Part shown: positions 23,399 through 30,429 of the stretch, piece by piece | How the letters are laid out: each line of letters begins with the position of its first letter | Position numbering within the stretch: position 1 is the stretch's first letter | Assembly (NCBI GenBank): GCA_025359505.1 | Contig: JANYHH010000047.1 | Location: forward strand, 1-44,870 | Direction of reading: 5' to 3' | Length of the DNA: 44,870 nucleotides | Source of the DNA: Deinococcales bacterium | GTDB lineage: Bacteria; Deinococcota; Deinococci; Deinococcales; JAAFIG01 | The notes under the pieces: model-generated | Told to the model about the DNA's origin: nothing | Databases searched by the model: none | What the model saw: only the letters and a program-made list of their open reading frames with translations | Made by a program: the position numbers and the translations under genes

Positions 23399-23679
23399 AA
23401 GAGATTGATTGGGACGCAGCCTTTGATGAAATGCTCACCGAATTTGCAGCCTTCAATCGTGGTGAGTTGCAACCCGCACGCGTTACCGTGATGGTCAATC
23501 CGCTCGAGGTGCGAAAATCCCTCAAGGTCAACCGTCCGCAGTTCGCAGCGCTCATTGGGGTGTCTGAACGCACTGTAGAAAGTTGGGAGCAAGGGAGAAC
23601 GCGTCCCACGGGCGCGGCGCGGTCACTGCTTAGAGTTGCGTCCAAGAACCCCAAAGCGGTACTTGAAGCGTTGCGTTGA
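23380..23679 (+). CDS. HigA-like HTH antitoxin
   Basis: This 99-residue protein has an N-terminal toxin-binding helix region (IDWDAAFDEMLTEFAAFNRG) and a C-terminal XRE helix-turn-helix (LKVNRPQFAALIGVSERTVE then SWEQGRTRPTGAARSLLRVA). It should neutralise the upstream toxin and repress the promoter at 23031-23059. It starts at a GTG inside the toxin gene. Confidence 0.88.
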   Translation: MATKKVKEIDWDAAFDEMLTEFAAFNRGELQPARVTVMVNPLEVRKSLKVNRPQFAALIGVSERTVESWEQGRTRPTGAARSLLRVASKNPKAVLEALR

Positions 23680-23705
23680 CGCTCGAGAGATTGACCTTTA
23701 GCATC

Positions 23706-23736
23706 GCCGATGTAGCTCAGCAGTCAAGTAGTCGAT
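23706..23736 (+). pseudogene. Decayed 5' fragment of tRNA-Thr
   Basis: The first 16 bases (GCCGATGTAGCTCAGC) are identical to the 5' end of tRNA-Thr at 13614. The following bases match imperfectly up to the anticodon stem (GTCGATTT against GCCGATTC). No 3' half follows. It is a tRNA remnant, not a functional gene, and lies about 0.9 kb right of attR. Confidence 0.7.
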
Positions 23737-23749
23737 TTAAGATTGCCCA

Positions 23750-24634
23750 ATGATAACGAGAGTTGATCCCTTACTTGCTCGTGCGTGGTCTACACTTGGC
23801 TCTGAACTAATTTCACAAGCGATTCGGTCAAATGTTTCGCAGAGTGACTTACAGGTCATTCTCCACTCCCTGCCCCATAATGCACCTCTTCTTCCCGCGT
23901 TTCATGACGTACTTACAGGTATCTGGCGATATGACTTCGGAAATCCGGCTCGAGAAACACTTGCTATTGGCGCTCACACATTCCCAGAAGTTGAGCGCCT
24001 GCTAGATGCCCTCGTATGTGCATACGAGAGGATGACAACCCATGATTTTCGACACTGGAACACTCGACTCTGGGAATCATCGCAACACCAAAGCATGCTC
24101 GAGGAGCTAGCCCCGATCCTTTGCTTGCAAAGCGATGTAGGGGTGACGCCGAATGTGACTGGGAAATCATCAGGAGGCAGCAGTGCTCATGACATTGATT
24201 GGGAGCTTGACATCCCGTCATTTCACGAGAAAAGATTTTTACTCGAAGTCAAACTGCGTCACGGAGATCTAAGTGCCCACCTTGAAGAGATCGTTGCAAG
24301 TGCGTCGGGTCTTGTCCACGCACCGCGCACCGACCCAGACAACTTTTTCGCTAATATCGCGCATAAGTTTGAGAACAACAATCCGTGCGATGTCCTACAA
24401 GGAGCGTGGGTTGCGACGTGGATCAAACCTGAAAGGTCGGCGATCAATACTGCATTTAACAGATTGCCCGAATGTGTACACTTTGTGCTAATCGTTCCCC
24501 CCGGGGTGAGGCAGCGTTCAGCTTATCTGCTATCACGTGACAGCCCAGACGTATCTCGAACACAAATTCTCGAAATCTTTGGCTTACATCATGACCCGAG
24601 CTTGTTATTCGAGAGCGAAGACGACACGTATTAA
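23750..24634 (+). CDS. Unknown protein with a possible PD-(D/E)XK nuclease core
   Basis: This 294-residue protein is helical in the first half. In the middle it has SSAHDIDWELDIPSFHEKRF followed by LLEVKLRHGD. An Asp-rich strand, then a hydrophobic strand ending Glu-x-Lys, is the pattern of the PD-(D/E)XK nuclease fold (restriction and repair nucleases). The C-terminus ends in acidic residues. No methyltransferase or partner gene is next to it. CTCGAG is rare here (two sites), codon use is less biased than in the core genes, and the start lacks a ribosome site, all consistent with acquired DNA. Function is an inference from one motif. Confidence 0.55.
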   Translation: MITRVDPLLARAWSTLGSELISQAIRSNVSQSDLQVILHSLPHNAPLLPAFHDVLTGIWRYDFGNPARETLAIGAHTFPEVERLLDALVCAYERMTTHDFRHWNTRLWESSQHQSMLEELAPILCLQSDVGVTPNVTGKSSGGSSAHDIDWELDIPSFHEKRFLLEVKLRHGDLSAHLEEIVASASGLVHAPRTDPDNFFANIAHKFENNNPCDVLQGAWVATWIKPERSAINTAFNRLPECVHFVLIVPPGVRQRSAYLLSRDSPDVSRTQILEIFGLHHDPSLLFESEDDTY

Positions 24635-24655
24635 CACATTCGTAATTGTGTTAAT
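24630..24655. terminator. AT-rich 9-bp inverted repeat at the end of the nuclease-like gene
   Basis: ATTAACACA (24630-24638) and TGTGTTAAT (24647-24655) are perfect inverted copies, with the stop codon inside the left arm. A weak terminator or a binding site are both possible. The rest of 24656-24757 shows nothing else clear. Confidence 0.4.
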
Positions 24656-24757
24656 TCTCCATTGAGCGGACAGCACCTCGAGCGACACCAGCGTCTTGCT
24701 CAGTCCTGACATTGCGAGATTAAAACTGACCTCGAGTATCCACTCAGGGGGTTCAGT

Positions 24758-25783
24758 ATGAGTATTCGTCGTTTGGTCATCACCGCCGTCGGTCTGATTG
24801 GCGTGGCAACGCTCGGTGCGTTCAGCGCTCGTGAGACGCTGGCGCAGTCCGCCAGCGCACCGTTCAGCTTCATGGCTTTTGGCGATATGCCGTACAGCCT
24901 GCCTGCCGATTACCCAGCTTTTGAGCGGCTGCTCGCAGCCATCAACACCAAGAAACCGGCTTTTAGCGTCTTCATCGGCGACATCAAAAGCGGCTCGAGC
25001 GTGTGCAGTGACGAGAACATCCTGAAGATCAGGGATTACTTCAATTCGCTCGAGCAGCCGCTGATCTTCACGCCGGGCGATAACGAGTGGACGGATTGCC
25101 ACCGCGATGCGGCCGGGAAGTTTAACCCTCTGGAGCGCTTGGATTTCGTTCGCAAGAGCTTCTTTGCCAGCAATAAAAGCCTAGGCAAGAACCCAATGAC
25201 CTTGGAGCGTCAAGCCGATGTCTCGGAATTCAAGCAGATGGTCGAGAACACGCGCTGGACGATGAACAACGTGATGTTCGCAACCTTGCACGTGATCGGT
25301 TCCAACAACGGCTTCGAGCGCAATTTGGAGTCGGTCGGCGAGTTCTTCGCCCGCGACACCGCGAACGTCGCTTGGATCAAGGACACGTTTGCGAAGGCCA
25401 AAGCGGCGGGCAATGCGGCGGTCGTGTTTGGGTTCCAAGCCGATATGTTCTTCACCTCGACCGCCGTTTATAGCTTGCCGGGCAATGCGGGTGACAACGC
25501 CTATGCCAAGTCCGGCTTTACCAAGACCCTTGCGGCGCTCAGCAGTGAATCGGCGGCGTTCGCCAAGCCCGTGCTCTTGGTGCATGGCGATTCGCACGTG
25601 CTGGTGATTGACCAACCGCTCGTGGATGCCAAAGGCGCTTTGCTCGAGAACGTCACGCGGCTCGAGGTCATGGGCGCGGCTGGGCGGGTTCACGCGGTCG
25701 AGGTGGTTGTCAACCCGAACGACACGGGTGTGTTCAGCTTCCGTCCGATGTGGGTCAAAGAGAACTTCCCAGCCGCGAAGTAA
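24758..25783 (+). CDS. Secreted calcineurin-like metallophosphatase
   Basis: This 341-residue protein has an N-terminal signal peptide (MSIRRLVITAVGLIGVATLG) and metallophosphatase motifs in order: MAFGDMPY (Asp43), FIGDIKSG (Asp75), TPGDNEW (Asp108-Asn109) and late VHGDSHVLV. These would bind two metals and hydrolyse a phosphoester outside the cytoplasm. A histidine usually found after the first Asp (DxH) is replaced (GDMPY), so activity may differ from classical members. GGGGG 9 nt upstream of the ATG is the ribosome site. Confidence 0.82.
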   Translation: MSIRRLVITAVGLIGVATLGAFSARETLAQSASAPFSFMAFGDMPYSLPADYPAFERLLAAINTKKPAFSVFIGDIKSGSSVCSDENILKIRDYFNSLEQPLIFTPGDNEWTDCHRDAAGKFNPLERLDFVRKSFFASNKSLGKNPMTLERQADVSEFKQMVENTRWTMNNVMFATLHVIGSNNGFERNLESVGEFFARDTANVAWIKDTFAKAKAAGNAAVVFGFQADMFFTSTAVYSLPGNAGDNAYAKSGFTKTLAALSSESAAFAKPVLLVHGDSHVLVIDQPLVDAKGALLENVTRLEVMGAAGRVHAVEVVVNPNDTGVFSFRPMWVKENFPAAK

Positions 25784-25799
25784 GCGCTCCTCAATCTGT

Positions 25800-25826
25800 G
25801 CCGCCCACTTGAGCTGGGCGGCGTTT
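25800..25826. terminator. Terminator after the metallophosphatase gene
   Basis: GCCGCCCA (25800-25807) and TGGGCGGC (25815-25822) form an 8-bp stem with a 7-nt loop followed by GTTTT. It lies between convergent genes. Confidence 0.75.
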
Positions 25827-25860
25827 TCAATTACCGCTCGAGACTCGAGTTGCCCCCGCA

Positions 25861-27279
25861 TCAGCGGTAATAATTCTTCAACAACTCCTGATACTCCAGC
25901 GGCAGCTTTGGATCGAGCACCGCGCCCTCAGCCGCTCGCTTATACGCGGGCGTGCCGGGCGTACCCGTCAGCGGCGCTCGAGGATCGCCGGGCAGTTGCA
26001 ATGCTCCGCTGCGAACCTGCGTGCCGCGCACCGTACCCGGCAGGTACTCGAGCTTGCCCGATTGCGCGTCCGGGCGCTGCGCCGCCTGCGGGTCGCTAGC
26101 GCCGCGTGCCCCTCGAGCGGGCGTGGTTTGGTTGCTGTTGTTGCGGTTGCTGCCCTGACCGTTGCCGCTTTGCCCATCGTCTGGGTTGGGGGTGTTGCCG
26201 CGCCCGTTGCGCTGGCCGGATTGACCGGGGCGCGTGCCGTTCTGAGTGCCGTTGCCGTTGCTCGAGTTTGACGGCTGGTTGCCCTGCTGACCGCTTTGAT
26301 TGCCGCCGCTCGAGTTGGGGTTCTGTTGCTGGGGCTGGTTGCCCTGCCCGCCTTGGTTGGGCTTGTTTTGACCTGAACCGTTTTGACCTGAACCGTTCTG
26401 ACTGGGTTTGTTTTGATTGGAGCCTTGCGAACCGTTGCCGCTCTGTGAGCCGGATTGATCGCCGTTCGCGCTGCCTTGCTGGGCGGCTTTGGCGTCGTTG
26501 TCTTGAACTTGGGGCTGGTTGGGTTTGCCGGTTTGCGGATCGTTGCTGCCCGCATCGCGCACTGCGCCGCGCTCCAGAGCGTTCATGAATTCGCGGCTGA
26601 TCGCGGCCGGGTCTTCGCTGGCGTTGCCCCCACCGGGTTTGAGATCACCGACGTTCGGTTCACCGATTGAACCGCCACTGGCGGCCTGACCGGGCTTGGC
26701 GTCACCGCTGCCTGTTGGTGCGGCCGTGTTGCGGCTCGGGGCATCGAGCACGGGCGGCGCATCGCTGCTCGAGGCTGCGTCTGAGGTGTTGGGGTCTGTG
26801 CCTCGCGTCAAAGCTGGGTTGCTGATTTCGCGTGCGGCTGCACGGTCGGCGTTTGACTGCGGCGGGAAAACCAGCAGCAGGCTACACAAGGCGGCGGCTA
26901 TTCCGCCCTCGAGCCACGGATACGCGGGCAGGTCGGCTTGTTTTTGCTGCGCCAGCGCTTGAGATTCCAAACGCGTTTGAAAGCCGAATTCGTCAGTTGG
27001 AGCGACCAGCGCGGTCGTGTACGCGCCGTTCGTCACCTCGAGTTCGCGCAGACTAGCGGCTGGTTTGATTGGGGTCGGTAGTGCAGCCGCCACCAGTGCG
27101 AGCAGCAGCCACACTGGGCTGAGCTTCAAGGCGATCACCGCGATCAGCAAGACAACCAACGCAATCAGTGTGACTCGAGCGCGGTATTGCAGCACGCGCC
27201 GACTGTGCAGACTGCGGTGCAGCCACAGGCGCGGGTGCGCCCAGCCTTGGGGGAATGTGGGGGTCAAGCGTTTTGTCAC
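25861..27279 (-). CDS. Membrane protein with a long Asn/Gln/Gly/Ser-rich linker
   Basis: This 472-residue protein has two close membrane helices at about 38-70 (LIALVVLLIAVIALKLSPVW, LLALVAAALPTPIK), a third near 125-142 (GGIAAALCSLLLVFPP), and then a low-complexity region of about 200 residues dominated by Asn, Gln, Gly and Ser (QSGSQSGNGSQGSNQNKPSQ and similar). The C-terminus is ordered again (GDPRAPLTGTPGTPAYKRAA then LPLEYQELLKNYYR). The ending with Pro-x-Glu-Tyr...Tyr-Tyr recalls membrane proteins of MoxR/Bat-type loci, but no MoxR or VWA gene is in the window, so this is only a hint. Last gene of a three-gene operon. Confidence 0.7.
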   Translation of the reverse strand: MTKRLTPTFPQGWAHPRLWLHRSLHSRRVLQYRARVTLIALVVLLIAVIALKLSPVWLLLALVAAALPTPIKPAASLRELEVTNGAYTTALVAPTDEFGFQTRLESQALAQQKQADLPAYPWLEGGIAAALCSLLLVFPPQSNADRAAAREISNPALTRGTDPNTSDAASSSDAPPVLDAPSRNTAAPTGSGDAKPGQAASGGSIGEPNVGDLKPGGGNASEDPAAISREFMNALERGAVRDAGSNDPQTGKPNQPQVQDNDAKAAQQGSANGDQSGSQSGNGSQGSNQNKPSQNGSGQNGSGQNKPNQGGQGNQPQQQNPNSSGGNQSGQQGNQPSNSSNGNGTQNGTRPGQSGQRNGRGNTPNPDDGQSGNGQGSNRNNSNQTTPARGARGASDPQAAQRPDAQSGKLEYLPGTVRGTQVRSGALQLPGDPRAPLTGTPGTPAYKRAAEGAVLDPKLPLEYQELLKNYYR

Positions 27280-27818
27280 GCGGGTGCTCCTTTGTCAAGG
27301 TGGCTTTTGCAAAAAGTGAGCAGCCACAACCCAGCGCCGAGGGCGATCACCGCGCTCAGTGCCAGACCCGGCGGCTCGAGTTGCCAGTGTTGCACGAAGA
27401 GTGCTGAGAAAATCAGGGTGAAGTAACCCCAGCCGATCACGGGTCGCAAATGCAGCGCCGCGTAAAAACCGAGGCTGAGCGCGATGCTCGAGACCAGCGT
27501 CACGGGCAGACCGTTTCTGAGTTCCAGCGCCGCCGCCCAGAGTTCTGGCGGGGCGAGCATCGCTCCCCAGATGCACAACGCGCCCATCGCCTCGAGCGGC
27601 TGGGAAATCTGGCGCTGCGTGGCCAGCCAGCCAGCCAGCGCCAGCAAGGTCATCAGCCGCAAGCCTGCGACAGCCGCGAAGCCAACGGGTGCACCGCCGT
27701 CGGGCGTGCGCGGCATCAGCGCCCCAAGTAGCAGCAACTCGAGCAGCGCGGCGATCATCACGAGTTGATAAGCGGTCTCGCTCAAAAGTGCGCGTTGCAG
27801 GTTCATTGAGAGCTTCAT
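27276..27818 (-). CDS. Polytopic membrane protein, 180 aa
   Basis: About five hydrophobic helices are visible (YQLVMIAALLELLLLGAL, GLRLMTLLALAGWLA, LVSSIALSLGFYAALHL, WGYFTLIFSALFV, LSAVIALGAGLWLLTF). It is unrecognised. It overlaps both neighbours by 4 bp (ATGA), so the three proteins are made together and probably work together in the cytoplasmic membrane. Confidence 0.75.
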   Translation of the reverse strand: MKLSMNLQRALLSETAYQLVMIAALLELLLLGALMPRTPDGGAPVGFAAVAGLRLMTLLALAGWLATQRQISQPLEAMGALCIWGAMLAPPELWAAALELRNGLPVTLVSSIALSLGFYAALHLRPVIGWGYFTLIFSALFVQHWQLEPPGLALSAVIALGAGLWLLTFCKSHLDKGAPA

Positions 27819-29137
27819 CGCCCCACCTCCTGTTTTGGCGAGGCGATTCGCTCTGGTAAGGCGATCACCAGCGTTTGACCGCGCCGCGCCAAAGCGCTAC
27901 CCGGTGGTAAAGAGCGGATCAACAACCCGTAGCTGGAGGAGCCGTCACTCGAGAATCCGTTCTCGATCCTCGAGCCGCTGCTGGTGTTGAGCGAGCGTTT
28001 GGTGGTCGCGCCCATCGGCTCGAGCGGGCCCGTGCCGACGACGTAGACATCGGTCAGGGGTTCAGTGCCAGTGTTTTCTAGGCTGCTGCTTTTCACCCGC
28101 AGTGGCACTCGAGCGGCGGTCGGGGCTGACCAGTACGACACGCTTTGCCATGCGCCCGCTTGGAAAAGCGTCGCGGTTTGGCTGTAACGCGTGCCCGTCA
28201 GGCTGAGCAGTTGCACGCCGCTGGGTAACTCCAGCGCAGCAGGTGTGGCGTTGAAGACGCTGGTGACTCGCACCTGTACACCCCAGCCGCCCGCGCCGAT
28301 CAGCACGGTTTGCTCGGCATTCGCGCTGGCTGATGCCGTGCCACGGGCTTGCAGCGCTGCCCAGCCCACCACGCCAATCGTCAGCATCAATCCAGCCCCC
28401 CAAACGGCGACGCGCCCCTCGAGCCTGCGGGCGCTGTACGTGCCGAGCGCGACTACGAACGCGGCGGCGCACCACCACGCCAGCCCCTCGGATGAGCGCG
28501 GCGGTGGCTGTGCGACCCGTGCGAGGCTCGAGGCAATGCGCTCTAAATCGAGCGTGACCGCTGGCGATTGCGGCGCGGTGCGGCGCAGCTCACCCAAGCC
28601 GAGCGGCCCACTCGGCAAGCGCTCTAAACCGTTCGCATTGGTCAGCACCGCCCCGCCGGCCAGTGCAATCAAAGCGCTCTGCGGCTCGAGGCTACCGATG
28701 ACGCGGGGCTGGGCGAGGTACGCGGCTGGCGAATCCATTGGTTCATTGAGAATTGCATTTTCACCCAAAGGCTGGATGGTCGCACTCTTCACACCGCTGC
28801 TGCTGCTCAGGGTCAGTTTCACGGGTCGCTTGGTGAACAGCGGCAGCCACAGGCGCTGCTCGCGCACGCCCGCTCCAGCGCTGACCTCGAGCTGGGCTGT
28901 GAGTGGTTGCAAGCCAGAGCGCAGCGTGCCCGTTTGCGTGCTCAGCTCTAATCTGTACGCGTCGCCGCCCGTGACCCGCAAGTGCAGCAACGACCAAGCA
29001 CCGCTCGAGTACCCGCCGCCCCAACCGAGCCGCGCTTCAGCGCCCGAGAGGGTCAGATCCGCGCCCTCGAGTGATGACGCTGACGCTGCGCCTTGAATCA
29101 GCATCAGCACCGCCAGCATCACCCGCGCTGTAAACAT
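27815..29137 (-). CDS. Exported protein with one central membrane helix pair, 440 aa
   Basis: The protein has a signal peptide (MFTARVMLAVLMLIQGAASA) and a beta-rich extracytoplasmic region up to about residue 215. Membrane segments follow near 225-265 (LAWWCAAAFVVALGTYSARR, VWGAGLMLTIGVVGWAALQA), and then a second beta-rich region rich in Ser and Thr. It is first in a three-gene operon with two other membrane proteins. I do not recognise the family. The layout suggests an envelope complex. Confidence 0.72.
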   Translation of the reverse strand: MFTARVMLAVLMLIQGAASASSLEGADLTLSGAEARLGWGGGYSSGAWSLLHLRVTGGDAYRLELSTQTGTLRSGLQPLTAQLEVSAGAGVREQRLWLPLFTKRPVKLTLSSSSGVKSATIQPLGENAILNEPMDSPAAYLAQPRVIGSLEPQSALIALAGGAVLTNANGLERLPSGPLGLGELRRTAPQSPAVTLDLERIASSLARVAQPPPRSSEGLAWWCAAAFVVALGTYSARRLEGRVAVWGAGLMLTIGVVGWAALQARGTASASANAEQTVLIGAGGWGVQVRVTSVFNATPAALELPSGVQLLSLTGTRYSQTATLFQAGAWQSVSYWSAPTAARVPLRVKSSSLENTGTEPLTDVYVVGTGPLEPMGATTKRSLNTSSGSRIENGFSSDGSSSYGLLIRSLPPGSALARRGQTLVIALPERIASPKQEVGR

Positions 29138-29488
29138 GCGTCATTCTAGGTCTCGAGCGCTCAGGTGTGGTGTCAGGACGGTGACGATTCTGGGATTGCT
29201 CGAGCGGGTGTTTCTTCACTCTTTCAAGCCTTTCAAAAGCGTGCTGAGGCTGCGCTCCAAAGCGCTGTGAAAATCAACGGTCAGAACTTGAAACTCTGGA
29301 CGCTCGAGGGTCACGCCTCTGGCCATCGCTCCTCGAGCCAGACCCAAGCGCATGACCGACCTGCACCGATGCTGGCGCGAAGCGCGGCTGCTGCGCGTGT
29401 TCAAAATACCCTCAAGGTCATCGCAAGGGGTGCTACCCTTGCGTCAGGTTTCACGAACAACAACCAATCGCGTGAGGAGCACACAGGC
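29138..29488. other. Spacer upstream of the chemosensory operon, no gene seen
   Basis: This stretch of about 350 bp separates the divergent envelope operon from the chemosensory operon. The frame of the response regulator stays open through much of it, but there is no start with a ribosome site and the translated residues look random. It holds an 8-bp dyad at 29423-29444 and should contain the promoters of both operons, though no consensus pair stands out. Confidence 0.6.
29423..29444. promoter_or_regulatory. Dyad upstream of the chemosensory operon
   Basis: CGCAAGGG (29423-29430) and CCCTTGCG (29437-29444) are perfect inverted copies with a 6-nt loop, about 45 bp before the response-regulator ATG. 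The loop region includes TGCTACCCT, which resembles an extended -10. Operator and leader hairpin are both possible. Confidence 0.45.
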
Positions 29489-29854
29489 ATGGCTAAGATC
29501 ATCGCAGTAGACGATTCGCTCGCAGACCTCAAACTCGTCGCTTCAATCCTTGGGAATGCAAACCACAACGTTGTGCTGTGCGTCAACGGTGATGGCGTCG
29601 AAGAAGTCGCGCAGCGCGAAAACCCGGATTTGATCCTGATGGATGTCGTCATGCCCAACCGCAATGGTTATGAAATCCTTCGCAAGCTCAGGCGCGACCC
29701 GGCCACGGCCAGTATTCCCGTCTGCATCGTCAGCAGCAAACAAGAACCCAGCGACATCGAATGGGGCAAGCGCCAAGGTGCTGCCGCTTACCTGCCCAAA
29801 CCCTACACCCCAGCAGCCCTGATCCAGACCGTAGCCCAACTCGTCACCAAGTAA
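29489..29854 (+). CDS. Single-domain response regulator (CheY/PilH-like)
   Basis: This 121-residue receiver domain has all key residues: the acidic pair Asp8-Asp9 (VDDS), phospho-acceptor Asp52 in ILMDVVMP, Ser82-Ser83 (the Thr/Ser switch position) and Lys104 in LPKPY. It has no output domain, so it acts by protein contact. As the first gene of the operon it is the likely phosphate target of the CheA-hybrid downstream. GAGGAG lies 10 nt upstream of the ATG. Confidence 0.93.
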   Translation: MAKIIAVDDSLADLKLVASILGNANHNVVLCVNGDGVEEVAQRENPDLILMDVVMPNRNGYEILRKLRRDPATASIPVCIVSSKQEPSDIEWGKRQGAAAYLPKPYTPAALIQTVAQLVTK

Positions 29855-29874
29855 ATCTAACCAAAGGACACGCC

Positions 29875-30378
29875 TTGAAAACCAGCCCTCGAGCCTGCCT
29901 GTTTCGCCTCGGAACGCAATTGTTTGCGCTGCCCGGCGAGTACACGCGCCAAGTGCACACCGTCACCAATCTGCGGCCAGTCCCCAAAGCCCCCGCGATT
30001 CTGCGCGGCTTGTTTCCAGTACGCAGCAACGTGCTGCCCTTGGTGAGCCTCGAGCCGCTGCTCGGCATGGACACTGCGCCGCTGCTCGGCATTGAAACTG
30101 CGCCGCTGCTCGGCACAGAAACAGCACCGCTCGAGGCTGAGTTGGCCGTGCAAATGGAGTTCGAGGGCCGCGAGCTGGCGTTTGGCGTGACCGAAGTGAT
30201 CGGCTTCAATCCGCTCGAGCGCGGCGGCCTCAAACCCGTCCCGGCAGAATTGAATCAGATGCGGGAGTTGAGTATCGGCGTGTTCATGCACGCCGGTGAG
30301 CCAGTGCTGGTGCTGGACGTAGAGAAATTGATGATGGCGCTGTCTAAATCTTTTGGTGTGGTGCGGGTTGTTGCCTGA
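29875..30378 (+). CDS. CheW-like adaptor with a short internal repeat
   Basis: This 167-residue protein has the CheW fold: ACLFRLGTQLFALPGEYTRQ, VPKAPAILRGLFPVRSNVLP LVSLE (start of the second subdomain), then ELAFGVTEVIGFNPLE and HAGEPVLVLDVEKLM. It would link MCPs to the kinase. Residues 62-85 are three copies of an eight-residue unit (LLGMDTAP, LLGIETAP, LLGTETAP), an insertion in a surface loop. The start is a TTG with AAAGGA 7 nt upstream; no better start is present. Confidence 0.88.
   Translation: MKTSPRACLFRLGTQLFALPGEYTRQVHTVTNLRPVPKAPAILRGLFPVRSNVLPLVSLEPLLGMDTAPLLGIETAPLLGTETAPLEAELAVQMEFEGRELAFGVTEVIGFNPLERGGLKPVPAELNQMRELSIGVFMHAGEPVLVLDVEKLMMALSKSFGVVRVVA
30058..30129 (+). repeat. 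24-bp in-frame tandem repeat inside the CheW-like gene
   Basis: Three units lie at 30058-30081, 30082-30105 and 30106-30129; each encodes LLG(M/I/T)(D/E)TAP. The third copy has drifted at synonymous sites (ACAGAAACAGCA). Confidence 0.9.
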
Positions 30379-30429
30379 AAGCAAAAGTAACAGCGGCTCG
30401 AGTAAACGTTTGAAACGAGGAGAACAGGT

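Noticed and set aside
24639-24646. TTCGTAAT in the loop of the inverted repeat, identical to the tRNA-Thr anticodon-loop region of the att core
   Set aside because: Eight bases are too few to claim a second att site, and the flanks do not match the tRNA.
29165-29488. N-terminal extension of the response regulator
   Set aside because: The frame is open, but the ATG at 29489 has GAGGAG and starts the receiver fold exactly. The upstream residues look random.
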